A stretch of 64,000 nucleotides of DNA from Pseudomonas brassicacearum (lineage in GTDB: Bacteria; Pseudomonadota; Gammaproteobacteria; Pseudomonadales; Pseudomonadaceae): positions 1 to 64,000 of the forward strand of contig NZ_MOBJ01000019.1 of assembly GCF_003732225.1 (NCBI RefSeq), written 5' to 3'. A program made the translations under genes and the position numbers. Under the pieces are notes generated by a model, which was not told where the DNA came from, ran no database searches, and worked only from the letters and a program-made list of their open reading frames with translations. Within the stretch, counting starts at the first letter, position 1, and the number at the start of each line of letters is the position of its first letter. Below, in pieces: positions 45,240 to 54,059 of the stretch.

Positions 45240-48200
45240 ATGACACAAGTATCCACAACCACCCCCCCAAACAACGCAACACCGCTGCTGGACAGAAGTT
45301 ATCTGGTCAGCCTGACCAGTCAGGGTCCCACCCTCGACGATGTCAGCTCGCAAGTGCTGCGCGAAGCACTGAAACAGCTTTATCCGAAGCTCGACATCGA
45401 CCCCGACCAAACACTGATCGTCACTCCAGGATGGCGCATGGTGGATGGAACCTTGAGTGCCGACTCGCCATACGTGGAGACATTGACCCATGCGCTGGTG
45501 CGTCTGAGCTGGAGCGCAGGTGTCGCGAATTTCATCGAAGGTGAGCACTTCCTGACGCGCAATCCCCTTACCAGCTCTCCCGTTCATCTCGCTGTCAGTG
45601 TCGAAGACATTGCCCAACTGCTGAACAATCACGTCTCCCTGCTATCCGTCGAATTTCAACAGCGCGCACTGGCTTTCTGGAATGAGGCGGTCAACGATCA
45701 ACCCCGCTGGCATGGGCTCTGCGAGATGCTGAGAAACACGTTTAATGTTCAACAGGCAAAGGGCTGGAGCGCCGATCAATGCGCCGTGGCCCGTGCGGTG
45801 TACAACTATCCGGACAAAACCGAACGGGCGTTGAAAAACACTGAAATCCCCGGCATCAAAGCCTGCCTGATCGACGTGGACTACAACGAAACCACCGACA
45901 CCGCCCATCTCATGCTGGGAGGTGCAATTGTCCTGAAGGCTACTTATAAACAGCGCGAACAGATCATGCTGTACACGGTAGAAGGCGGCTACGAAGCCTT
46001 CGACACTCTGGAGAAACTGGGCGCGTCGCTGCCCGCCCGGATCGACATGGACCTGGCAGGTCGCACGCTCAAGTGGCAACTGGTCGAGCCAGCAGGCAAC
46101 ATTTTCGATCACATGGTCTGGGCGCTGATCGCCTCTCAAATGGACGCCATCAACGCATTCATCCCTTCGGTCTCGACCGCCGGGACCGGAAAAACCCCTG
46201 GCTTGCGCACGGCCGTCACCCCGGGAGGACATTTCAGCTCCGCCGACAAGAGCCGCATCGATCAGCTTGAGGCGGCCATACCCGATTGGTTATCAAACGC
46301 CTCGGCCAGCCACCTGCAAGACTACAGTCTCAGCCTCTCTCGCCTGGGAAAACTGCGAAACGCCTCAGGCCTGAACGATATCCCGCTGATCGGTGCATAC
46401 GCGCAGACCAAAATGCGTGAAGCCATCGTTACGGACAAAGCCAGCGAAGGGGCCGCGCTGCTGCCGCTGGATGACCTGCAAATCACCGTCACCAACAGCT
46501 TCACCGTCGGCGGGCTCACCTTGCCCAACCCGCATGACCGGCATATCGAAAGCCTGGGTGATTTCGCCCTGCAAAATACCGCGCCCTACCGGGCAGAACT
46601 GCGCTTCAAAAACAACGAAACCGTCCCCCAATGGTTGACTGATGATTATCTGATTGCCATGGCCACCCAGGTCAATATCGGCAGGATCTACCCGCAGTTG
46701 CTCAGGAACAAACTGATCGATGATCCGGCACAAGCCGCGCTCCAGAAACAGCGTTACATCAATCAACTGCCCGACTTGCTGCGGCTCAATGCACTGGAGT
46801 GCATGCTTCAACAGGAAGGCGGGGTCGATGAAACGGGCTATCGCTACATCTGCGAGTTAATGGACGTCGCCCTCGGAAAACCGCGACCAGGCAATCTCGA
46901 TATCGTGATTCGCCCCCTCACGTTCAGGCCTCGGCATCGCCTGCTACCTGGCGGTGACACCGTTACAAACATGTTCATCGTCGGCCCGCGGCAAAAAACA
47001 GACGCTCCCTGCCTGCTTTACCGGCCACTGCTTGAGCAACCTATATTGCAGTTTGCCTCGCAGGCAAACCTGGTTTACGCCCTGCACCAACCGGGTGAGC
47101 TGCGCGACTCCGTACTGGCCTGGCTCCCGACCCCAGCGCTGAGCTTCGAATATGCGCAATACGTCTTTCCCGTGGGGCTGCCTTCACCCTGGCTGGTGAC
47201 TCAGTCCGGTATCGATACGTTACTCACGCTGGACCTGGCCGGGCCTATCGACCTGGGAACCGAAGAAATCACCGGCGACATACTGTCTGCGCTGTTTAAC
47301 AGCAACGCCAGCACGATGGTCGAACAGGCGGATCGGCAATCACTGTCCAATGGCGAAAGACGCTGGGCACTCTTGAAGGACAGTGCCTGGGCGATCTTCA
47401 ACGTTGCCTCGACCTTCTTGAGCGGGCCTGTGGGGACCGCCGTCTGGGTGTGGCAAAGCATCAGCGAGATCCAGCAAGCCCTCGATGCTCATGAACAAGG
47501 CGACACGCTGGTCGAGTGGAGTTCATTGGGTGATGTGCTGGTGACACTGGCCATTGTGCTGACTCACCGCGCTTACGAGCGGCGTCATAGCGAGTGGACT
47601 GGGCATTCGCGCAAGAAACCGGCATGGGAACTGCCGTCACCTCCAGCACCACATCCATTACCCGGGCCTGTACCTGCGACGATTTCCATGGACCCCCTCG
47701 TACTCTCCGGTGAACTGCCCGCCAGCCATGCCTCATCTCTGGAGATCGGTGTATCGGTGCCTCGTCGCTCAGGCACGACACTGGGCACCTATCTGGACAC
47801 GCTCAAAGTCGCGGCGCCGGAATTGACCAACACCGAGCTGAAGACGTTGAATGGGAAACCGCCTCATCTGTATCAACTCAACGACACACACTACGCCCAG
47901 GTCGGCGAGCGCTGGTTCAAGGTCAGCATCGATGACGACGAGCAAGTGCAGATCCTCAATCCAAATGACCCCAAGCGTCCTGGCCCGTTGCTGGTTCATG
48001 ACCAGCACGGCAAGTGGTATGTCGATACGCGGCTGCGGCTGCGCGGTGGTGGTCCCAAAAGCCGTTTGAAAGCCTTGAAGCAAGTAAAGGAGAACCGCAT
48101 GCTGGAACTGAATACTCAGTTAGAGACATTCAAGGGCCAGGAAAAAAACCATCAGGAAGCACTCGATCTCCTCCAGAACGCTATGTCCAAGGCTACCGCC

Positions 48201-49823
48201 GAGAACCTCGAAACTGCCACCAGGTCTTACACCGACAAACTCGATGAGCGGATCAAAAGCTATGGAGAGGCCCTCAAACAGTTACGCGAATGGCGCTCGC
48301 TGGGCGGTGAAACCAATTACACCTACAAGCTGTTGCGCCTCACCACCGAGCAGCAAAAGTTCCTGTCACTCTGGTTAACGGTGAAGAACAACCAATACGC
48401 TCCGCTCGCGAAAGCACTGAATAAACAGGCCATCAACAGTGCTGAACCGGTGCCCGGAAACCTGGCCGTCATTCAGCAGGCAACCGCACTGAGTAACGCC
48501 ATCATCGAACGGCTTGAGCTGGCAAAAGCCTCTCTGGCGGGCCTCAAGGTACTAGGCCGCACAGGGATCACCAGAATCCAGATCCTCACAATGTACCTGC
48601 CAAAACTCACTCGACTGGAGTTCAAGGCCAACGAAATCGGTATGGCCTACGAACCGTGCATTCAAGAGACATCTGACAAGGCCATGTCCCAGGCTCGAGC
48701 AGCAACCGCCAGCATTGTGGTCGATGCAGCTGACGCCAGCCGTGAAATTGCTGAGATGATGAAACAGCCAAGCGTGAGCAAGCCGTCCGAGGAGCACATC
48801 AACAAACTGTCCAGACTGGCCGACATCTATGCCGATATCCATCAGCGCATCCAGGACCTGCCAACCCTGTATCCCGGGATGGTCCGCCAATCGCCTCTCG
48901 ACCACCTTCAAACATTGCTCACGGAATTTCAGGCACTGACGCTGAGCCAGCTCGATGATCCGCTTCCCGAGGCCGAAGAGTCTTTCCTCCCGAAACCTCC
49001 CCAACCTGTTGTTGCAGGGCCGTCGCGGCCCAAGGTCAAGGTCACCAAGACCCGTCCACGCGTCGCGGAAAGCGAAGCACCCCAAACACCCAAGCAGGTG
49101 AAAGAAGAGGAGGCGTTCCAGAAGCTCGCCCCCAAAAGCGCTCAGCCAGCCAGACCCGCCCTCGATGATCTCGATACCATCGCTGCCGCCCTGAACCTCA
49201 ACCTGGACGTAAGCGATTTCATCAGACGCACCAACCGGGATGCCGAACGTGCGAACCGAATCCCTGCCGATGTGCAGGATCTGTTCGATCAACAGGCGCG
49301 CAAACTGGAAGAGTCTGCAACAAACCTCGACCGGGCCATGAGCGACATCAGAAGTGCCGGCAAGCAACCTCCTCCTATATCAGGCCAGCGCGAGGAAATG
49401 CGTGGAGCTGCCATCAGACTCCGCAAGGAGGGCATCAGTACCCGCACAAAAATGCTCAAGAAGCGCAAACCCAGGCAGGAGTACTTTCAATGGTTGCACG
49501 AGAACCGACAGATCAAAATCGTCCGCCACGAGCAAGGCAGGATCAGAACCAAAGGGCGCAAGGACTACTTTCAGGAGTACCGGATTCTCGACACCACCGA
49601 CAATGACCAGGAACTATGGGTTGCGCATTTCCACTACGACACACTTGAGAGTAACGCCACTCAATCCACCGCAGCCCACCTGAAAGTATCTGAAAAATAC
49701 CTGGCGACACTGGAACCCGAACTTCGGCAACAGCTGGCCACACTTCAACCGATTGACTACGTACTGCGTCGAATCACCAGTGCGTCCACCCAATCACTGT
49801 TCCTGACACTCGAGCCCCGGTGA
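45240..49823 (+). CDS. Giant dermonecrotic-toxin-like protein B (DUF6543-type), paralogue of A
   Basis: The 1527-residue protein shares domain order and many motifs with protein A: LREALKQLYPKLDIDPDQTLIVTPGWRM split by few changes, YVFPVGLPSPW, the hydrophobic pair near 714-775 (WAIFNVASTFLSGPVGTAVWVW and LVTLAIVLTH), YAQVGERWFKV and RLRLRGGGPKSRL near 883-942, a coiled-coil middle and the C-terminal WLHENRQIKIV, DYFQEYRI, WVAHFHY unit. ATG 45240 has AAGG at proper spacing; ATG 45234 is too close. The pair is clearly a tandem duplication with much divergence, strongest in the coiled-coil and Pro-rich linkers. No immunity or secretion gene is adjacent. Confidence 0.75.
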   Translation: MTQVSTTTPPNNATPLLDRSYLVSLTSQGPTLDDVSSQVLREALKQLYPKLDIDPDQTLIVTPGWRMVDGTLSADSPYVETLTHALVRLSWSAGVANFIEGEHFLTRNPLTSSPVHLAVSVEDIAQLLNNHVSLLSVEFQQRALAFWNEAVNDQPRWHGLCEMLRNTFNVQQAKGWSADQCAVARAVYNYPDKTERALKNTEIPGIKACLIDVDYNETTDTAHLMLGGAIVLKATYKQREQIMLYTVEGGYEAFDTLEKLGASLPARIDMDLAGRTLKWQLVEPAGNIFDHMVWALIASQMDAINAFIPSVSTAGTGKTPGLRTAVTPGGHFSSADKSRIDQLEAAIPDWLSNASASHLQDYSLSLSRLGKLRNASGLNDIPLIGAYAQTKMREAIVTDKASEGAALLPLDDLQITVTNSFTVGGLTLPNPHDRHIESLGDFALQNTAPYRAELRFKNNETVPQWLTDDYLIAMATQVNIGRIYPQLLRNKLIDDPAQAALQKQRYINQLPDLLRLNALECMLQQEGGVDETGYRYICELMDVALGKPRPGNLDIVIRPLTFRPRHRLLPGGDTVTNMFIVGPRQKTDAPCLLYRPLLEQPILQFASQANLVYALHQPGELRDSVLAWLPTPALSFEYAQYVFPVGLPSPWLVTQSGIDTLLTLDLAGPIDLGTEEITGDILSALFNSNASTMVEQADRQSLSNGERRWALLKDSAWAIFNVASTFLSGPVGTAVWVWQSISEIQQALDAHEQGDTLVEWSSLGDVLVTLAIVLTHRAYERRHSEWTGHSRKKPAWELPSPPAPHPLPGPVPATISMDPLVLSGELPASHASSLEIGVSVPRRSGTTLGTYLDTLKVAAPELTNTELKTLNGKPPHLYQLNDTHYAQVGERWFKVSIDDDEQVQILNPNDPKRPGPLLVHDQHGKWYVDTRLRLRGGGPKSRLKALKQVKENRMLELNTQLETFKGQEKNHQEALDLLQNAMSKATAENLETATRSYTDKLDERIKSYGEALKQLREWRSLGGETNYTYKLLRLTTEQQKFLSLWLTVKNNQYAPLAKALNKQAINSAEPVPGNLAVIQQATALSNAIIERLELAKASLAGLKVLGRTGITRIQILTMYLPKLTRLEFKANEIGMAYEPCIQETSDKAMSQARAATASIVVDAADASREIAEMMKQPSVSKPSEEHINKLSRLADIYADIHQRIQDLPTLYPGMVRQSPLDHLQTLLTEFQALTLSQLDDPLPEAEESFLPKPPQPVVAGPSRPKVKVTKTRPRVAESEAPQTPKQVKEEEAFQKLAPKSAQPARPALDDLDTIAAALNLNLDVSDFIRRTNRDAERANRIPADVQDLFDQQARKLEESATNLDRAMSDIRSAGKQPPPISGQREEMRGAAIRLRKEGISTRTKMLKKRKPRQEYFQWLHENRQIKIVRHEQGRIRTKGRKDYFQEYRILDTTDNDQELWVAHFHYDTLESNATQSTAAHLKVSEKYLATLEPELRQQLATLQPIDYVLRRITSASTQSLFLTLEPR

Positions 49824-49828
49824 CCCGT

Positions 49829-49861
49829 AAAAAGGCTGCTCTGCCGAGCAGCCTTTTTACC
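49829..49861. terminator. Bidirectional terminator between giant gene B and the MocR gene
   Basis: AAAAAGGCTGCTC, loop TGCC, GAGCAGCCTTTTT serves both convergent genes; it overlaps the MocR stop codon by a few bases. Confidence 0.9.
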
Positions 49862-51407
49862 GGCGCCAGGCACTGCGCAAACGCGCGAGCGCTGATTCGA
49901 TGGCCGCTTCCGGCACCGCCGCAAAACCCAGCACCAGCCCCGCTCGCTGATCCGCCGGAGTGCTCGACTCCGGTAACCAGTAACTGCTCAGGCCATTGAT
50001 CTCGACATCAACACTCGCCGCCGCTTCGATCAATTCGCGTTCACGGGCCTGAGTATCGACCGCCACCGTCAAATGCAGTCCTGCCGCGACATTTGGCAGG
50101 CTGCCAACGCCGGGGATATCCACAGGCCAACCGGCCAGCAAGGTGTTGCGGCGACTCAAAGCCGCGCGCCGCATACGGCGGATATGCCGCTGAAAGTGCC
50201 CGGCCGCCATGAACTCAGCCATCACCGCCTGAGTGCTCACCTCTGAATGGCGCACATCCACCGCACGGCGCTGAGCGAATGCCTCCACCAGGCCCATCGG
50301 CAACACCAGATAACCCAGACGCAATGCCGGAAACGCGACTTTGCCGAAGGTGCCGACGTAGAGCACCCGACCCTGTCGATCCAGCGCCGCCAAGGGCGCC
50401 AATGGTGCACCGCTGTAGCGATACTCGCCGTCGTAGTCGTCTTCGATGATCCAGCCGTCAGTGCGCTCGGCCCAGGCGAGCAATTCCAGACGCCGGGCCA
50501 GGCTCATGATCACTCCGGTCGGATACTGATGAGACGGCGTGACATAAGCCAATCGGCAGTCGCTCAGATCAGCTAGTTCAGCGCAGTTGATACCATCGCT
50601 GTCCACCGAGACCCCATGCAAACGCGCCCCGGCCACGGCAAAGGCGTGCCCGGCTGCGCGATAGCCGGGGTTTTCCACCGCCACCCCATCGCCGGGCTCC
50701 ACCAGCAGCTGTGCACAAAGGCTAATCCCCTGCTGTGCGCCACTGGTGATCACAATTTGCTCAGCGCTGCACTGCATGCCGCGCGAGCTGCGCAAGTAGG
50801 CGGCAATTAATCCACGCAAGCGCTCGTCACCTTCGGGCGCGCCGTAGCACAGTTGCTGTAAATCCGGTTTGCGCCAGAAAGCCGCATTCAGCTTGGCCCA
50901 GACCTCGAATGGAAACAGATCGAAGGCCGGTACGCCGACCCGAAAAGCCCTCGGTGGACCACTTGGCGGCCTGGGCAAATGGTGCTTCTCGACCCGCTCA
51001 AGAGCACCGTTGTGGATAATTTTACTGGATGTAACCACAGGTAAATCCAGCCAACTTGTGGATAACCCTGTGGGTAAGCCTGTTGACAACCCTGTGGATA
51101 CTTTTGTGGATAGTTTTTTCGTGGGCAACGCGGCTTGCGGCAATTGCGCCACGTACGTGCCGTCACCGACCCGCCCTTCGATGAAACCTTCGGCGTAGAG
51201 TTGGTCGTAGGCTCGGACCACGCTATTGCGCGAAATCGACAACGCCGCGGCCAGATCGCGACTGGCCGGCAAACGCGTGCCACTCGCCAGGCGACCGTCG
51301 AGTACGCGCAGGCGCAACGCCTGATAGAGCTGACGACTCAAGCCCTGCCGGCGATCGAGTTCGATACCCGCCGGGTTGAACGACAGGGACAGTGGCGGGT
51401 TGTTCAT
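49857..51407 (-). CDS. MocR/PdxR-type regulator (GntR helix-turn-helix fused to aminotransferase fold)
   Basis: The 516-residue protein has a GntR winged helix (residues about 20-85; LSRQLYQALRLRVLDG, SRDLAAALSISRNSVVRAYDQL) and a C-terminal class I aminotransferase-like domain (about 145-510) with the PLP-binding region (EDDYDGEYRY and YVGTFGKVAFPALRLGY, the latter carrying the Schiff-base Lys). The linker (about 97-120) is built of five four-residue repeats such as LSTG, encoded by a 12-bp tandem repeat. It is divergent from the PaiB-like gene, and two direct repeats lie in the shared gap. The effector is probably PLP or an amino-acid adduct. Confidence 0.92.
   Translation of the reverse strand: MNNPPLSLSFNPAGIELDRRQGLSRQLYQALRLRVLDGRLASGTRLPASRDLAAALSISRNSVVRAYDQLYAEGFIEGRVGDGTYVAQLPQAALPTKKLSTKVSTGLSTGLPTGLSTSWLDLPVVTSSKIIHNGALERVEKHHLPRPPSGPPRAFRVGVPAFDLFPFEVWAKLNAAFWRKPDLQQLCYGAPEGDERLRGLIAAYLRSSRGMQCSAEQIVITSGAQQGISLCAQLLVEPGDGVAVENPGYRAAGHAFAVAGARLHGVSVDSDGINCAELADLSDCRLAYVTPSHQYPTGVIMSLARRLELLAWAERTDGWIIEDDYDGEYRYSGAPLAPLAALDRQGRVLYVGTFGKVAFPALRLGYLVLPMGLVEAFAQRRAVDVRHSEVSTQAVMAEFMAAGHFQRHIRRMRRAALSRRNTLLAGWPVDIPGVGSLPNVAAGLHLTVAVDTQARERELIEAAASVDVEINGLSSYWLPESSTPADQRAGLVLGFAAVPEAAIESALARLRSAWRR
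51057..51113. repeat. 12-bp tandem repeat, five units, each with a DnaA-box-like 9-mer
   Basis: TGTGGATAA (51057), TGTGGGTAA (51069), TGTTGACAA (51081), TGTGGATAC (51093) and TGTGGATAG (51105) lie at exact 12-bp steps; another TGTGGATAA is at 51011. TGTGGATAA is the reverse complement of the DnaA box TTATCCACA. All are inside the MocR linker coding region. Confidence 0.85.
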
Positions 51408-51420
51408 GGCAATGGAACCC

Positions 51421-51458
51421 TGCTAATGGACCTACGAAACTGGCTGTTAATGGATCTT
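51421..51458. promoter_or_regulatory. Direct repeats in the MocR/PaiB intergenic region
   Basis: CTGCTAATGGACCT (51421-51434) and CTGTTAATGGATCT (51445-51458) repeat at a 24-bp step, a usual arrangement for MocR-type operators. Confidence 0.6.
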
Positions 51459-51511
51459 ACAACAGACCAATAGCCTGCCTAGGATACAGGCATTCGCCAA
51501 GGAAAATATCC

Positions 51512-52141
51512 ATGTATACCCCCAGCGCATTTGCCATCGACGACCTTCCCGCACTGCATCAGCAGATCCTCGACACACGCCTGGCCATATTGGTCACCCA
51601 CGGCGAGCGCGGCTTGCAGGCCAGCCATTTGCCGCTGTTGCTAAGCCCGGAACAAGGCCCCAATGGCACTCTTTACGGCCACCTGGCCCGAGCCAATCCG
51701 CAGTGGCAGGAACTGGAGGCCGGTGCCGAGGCGCTGGTGATTTTTGCCGGGGCCGATGCTTACGTCAGCCCGTCGTTCTACCCCAGCAAAACCGACCACG
51801 GCAAAGTCGTACCGACCTGGAACTACGTGGCCGTGCACGCCTACGGCAGCGCCGAAGTGTTCAGCGATGCCCATCGCTTGCGCAATCTGGTCAGCGCCCT
51901 GACCGATCGCCATGAACACGGCCGCGCCAAGCCGTGGAAAGTCGACGATGCGCCGCCCGACTACATCGATGGAATGCTCAAGGCCATCGTCGGCTTCGCC
52001 CTGCCGATCCAGCGCCTGGAAGGCAAGCGCAAGCTCAGCCAGAACCGCAGTACTGCAGACATTGCCGGCGTGCGTGAAGGGCTGACTGCCAGTCCCGACC
52101 CGCGCGACCAGACCCTCGCCCACTTGATGCCCAAGGAATGA
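51512..52141 (+). CDS. FMN-binding negative transcriptional regulator, PaiB-like
   Basis: The start at 51512 has AAGGAAA upstream and gives 209 residues. Family features are MYTPSAFAIDD, the flavin-fold stretch LYGHLARANPQWQ, VIFAGADAYVSPSFYPSK and KVVPTWNYVAVHAYG, and a C-terminal KRKLSQNRSTAD. PaiB of Bacillus is tied to protease and sporulation control; in pseudomonads such proteins are flavin-reductase-like and their role is unclear. The stop overlaps an ATG, and the acetyltransferase that follows is likely co-expressed, as PaiA (an acetyltransferase) is with PaiB. Confidence 0.9.
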   Translation: MYTPSAFAIDDLPALHQQILDTRLAILVTHGERGLQASHLPLLLSPEQGPNGTLYGHLARANPQWQELEAGAEALVIFAGADAYVSPSFYPSKTDHGKVVPTWNYVAVHAYGSAEVFSDAHRLRNLVSALTDRHEHGRAKPWKVDDAPPDYIDGMLKAIVGFALPIQRLEGKRKLSQNRSTADIAGVREGLTASPDPRDQTLAHLMPKE

Positions 52142-52143
52142 TC

Positions 52144-52590
52144 ATGAGTCAGATCGAGATTCGCCGTGTCACCGCCGATGACCACGCCGCCTGGCTGCCG
52201 TTGTGGCAAGCCTACCTGTGTTTCTACAACACCGAGCTGCCAGAGGTCGTCAGCCACAGCACCTGGCAGCGTTTCCTCGACCCGAGCGAACCGACCCACG
52301 CCGCTCTCGCCTGGGCCGATGGCAAAGCGGTGGGCATGGTGCATTTCATCTATCACCGCTCGAACTGGAGCATCGAAAACTCCTGCTACCTGCAAGACCT
52401 GCTGGTGACGCCGGAAACCCGCGGCACCGGTGTCGGCCGCAAGCTGATCGAATTCGTCTATGCCACCGCCAAGGCAGACGGTTGCTGCAAGGTTCATTGG
52501 CTGACCCACGAATCCAACGCCACCGCGATCCAGCTCTACGAGCGCATCGCCGAACGCCCGGGTTTCATTCAGTTTCGCAAAGGCCTTTAA
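52144..52590 (+). CDS. GNAT-family N-acetyltransferase
   Basis: The 148-residue protein has the acetyl-CoA binding loop with RGTGVGRKLIEFVY (motif A, residues about 97-111) and NATAIQLYERI (motif B). ATG 52144 is preferred over 52138 because AAGGA lies seven bases before it. It overlaps or abuts the PaiB-like gene, a pairing also seen in paiAB. Substrate unknown; a polyamine or amino-acid amine is possible by analogy. Confidence 0.9.
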   Translation: MSQIEIRRVTADDHAAWLPLWQAYLCFYNTELPEVVSHSTWQRFLDPSEPTHAALAWADGKAVGMVHFIYHRSNWSIENSCYLQDLLVTPETRGTGVGRKLIEFVYATAKADGCCKVHWLTHESNATAIQLYERIAERPGFIQFRKGL

Positions 52591-52607
52591 GGTTCAAGGA
52601 GAACAGC

Positions 52608-53279
52608 ATGAGCACTTCACTCGCCGACTGGAAAGGCGTCCCTGCGCCAACGGTTCAACTGATCGAAGGGCGCTTCATTCGCCTGGAAAAACTCGACCCG
52701 GCGCGCCACGCCGATGGCTTGTTCAAAGCCCTGCAAGGCCCGGGCGCCGACCCGAAACTGTGGGATTACTTGCCTTACGGCCCGTTCCCGGAGCGCAGCG
52801 CGTTCAACGATTGGCTGAACAACCACGCCGCCAACAGCGACCCGTATTTCTTCAGCGTGATCGACCGCGCCACCGGTGAAGTGCAAGGCATCCTCAGCCT
52901 GATGTCGATCGTCCCGGCCCAGGGCCGCATCGAAATCGGCCACGTCACCTTCGGCGCACCGATGCAGCGCTCACCGAAAAGTACCGAAGCCGTTTACCTG
53001 CTGGCCAAAGAATCGTTCGCCATGGGCTACCGTCGCCTGGAATGGAAGTGCAACAACGGCAATGCCCGCTCCAAATACGCCGCCGAACGCCTGGGCTTCA
53101 GCTTCGAGGGTGTGTTCCGCCAGCACATGGTGGTCAAGGGCCAGAACCGCGACACCGCGTGGTATTCGATTCTGGATTCGGAGTGGCCGGCGATTGGTGC
53201 GGGGTTTGAAGAGTGGTTGTCTGATGAGAATCAGACGGACTCGGGGCAGGTGAGAACGTTGGTTGAGTGCCGGAACTAA
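52608..53279 (+). CDS. GNAT-family acetyltransferase, RimJ/RimL type
   Basis: The 223-residue protein is of the Acetyltransf_3 kind: GRFIRLEKLDPARHADGLF at the start, then IEIGHVTFGAPMQRSPKSTEA, LEWKCNNGNARSKYAAERLGF and FEGVFRQHMVVKGQNRDTAWYS, patterns shared with YjaJ/RimL-like enzymes. It has GGAGAA upstream of the ATG and follows the first acetyltransferase by 17 bp, completing a three-gene unit. Substrate unknown. Confidence 0.9.
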   Translation: MSTSLADWKGVPAPTVQLIEGRFIRLEKLDPARHADGLFKALQGPGADPKLWDYLPYGPFPERSAFNDWLNNHAANSDPYFFSVIDRATGEVQGILSLMSIVPAQGRIEIGHVTFGAPMQRSPKSTEAVYLLAKESFAMGYRRLEWKCNNGNARSKYAAERLGFSFEGVFRQHMVVKGQNRDTAWYSILDSEWPAIGAGFEEWLSDENQTDSGQVRTLVECRN

Positions 53280-53291
53280 AAGACCCAACAG

Positions 53292-53370
53292 CAAAAGATC
53301 GCAGCCTGCGGCAGCTCCTACGGGGCGTACGTATTCCTCTGTAGGAGCTGCCGCAGGCTGCGATCTTTTG
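53292..53370. repeat. Inverted repeat, GATCGCAGCCT...CTCCTAC family
   Basis: CAAAAGATCGCAGCCTGCGG mirrored by CCGCAGGCTGCGATCTTTTG, with GCAGCTCCTAC/GTAGGAGCTGC inside. It probably ends the acetyltransferase transcript. Confidence 0.85.
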
Positions 53371-53374
53371 ATTT

Positions 53375-53530
53375 TTACGATACAGCAGAGGCAGGCTCGC
53401 GCTTAAGCTTCCACCCCAACGCATCCAACGCGTCGCAACCGTCCTGAATCAACAAATGCGCGGCATATGCTCCATGAGGTCGCCCTCGCGGGCAGCCCCA
53501 ATGCCGGCAAGTTAAGCCGTTACGCGAACC
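53375..53530 (-). pseudogene. Possible gene remnant without a start codon
   Basis: A minus-strand frame reads NGLTCRHWGCPRGRPHGAYA and goes on HLLIQDGCDALDALGWKLKREP to a stop at 53375. It has protein-like composition but no start codon; upstream it runs into the repeat at 53531. It may be the 3' end of a gene cut by that repeat. I do not recognise the family. Confidence 0.3.
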
Positions 53531-53660
53531 GTAGCAGCTGGCGAAGCCTGCGTTCGGCCGCGAAGCGGTCGCAAACAGGCGATACGCAGTGTTCCTGAAA
53601 GGATGAAGTTTGCCATTTTGCGAGCGCTACGCACTCGAACGCAGGCTCGGCAGCTGCTAC
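53531..53660. repeat. Inverted repeat, GTAGCAGCTGGC...GCCTGCGTTCG family
   Basis: GTAGCAGCTG, AGCCTGCGTTCG on the left are mirrored by CGAACGCAGGCT, CAGCTGCTAC on the right. The same family is at 62153-62264. Confidence 0.8.
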
Positions 53661-54059
53661 GGGGAATATGTTGAAGCTGAAGCTCCTTAACTTACCGGAA
53701 GGTCCGCCTCACCAATCTCCAAGGTCCCGTCAGCCAATCCTTCCTGAATGCTTTCGAGTAGAGCCCCGCGCTCAAGTACCCACACTCCCATGCTCATCGA
53801 CTCCGAACAAATCCAGCTCACCCTCCGGCGATGCAACTTATTGCAGATATGGTTTCCAAGCCTTCGCAAATCGATACATCCGAGAACAGCGTAAGGAAAA
53901 ACGTCAGTGCAAGGAGGTCAATGATCATTCAGCATCGTGAGCTGGTCCTTTGCTACAACCGAAGCTCCAGTGTCTTTCGATAGCCCCGGAAATGCCCGGC
54001 ATCGGAGCATGTGCCCGGCCTTTTAGAGTTCGACCTCCCCAAGGAAGAGGTCGCATCCA
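53661..54059. other. Gap before the autotransporter gene
   Basis: No convincing gene. A 60-codon minus-strand frame (53687-53869) ending LLESIQEGLADGTLEIGEAD looks protein-like at its C-terminus and could be a remnant. The autotransporter promoter must lie here but no clear boxes were found. Confidence 0.35.

Noticed and set aside
51011-51113. Chromosomal origin of replication at the DnaA-box-like cluster
   Set aside because: The boxes lie in a coding linker with no AT-rich unwinding region, and dnaA, dnaN, rpmH or gyrB are not nearby.
53668-53940. 90-codon plus-strand frame before the autotransporter
   Set aside because: Pro/Ser/Arg-rich with no ribosome site or similarity; likely chance.
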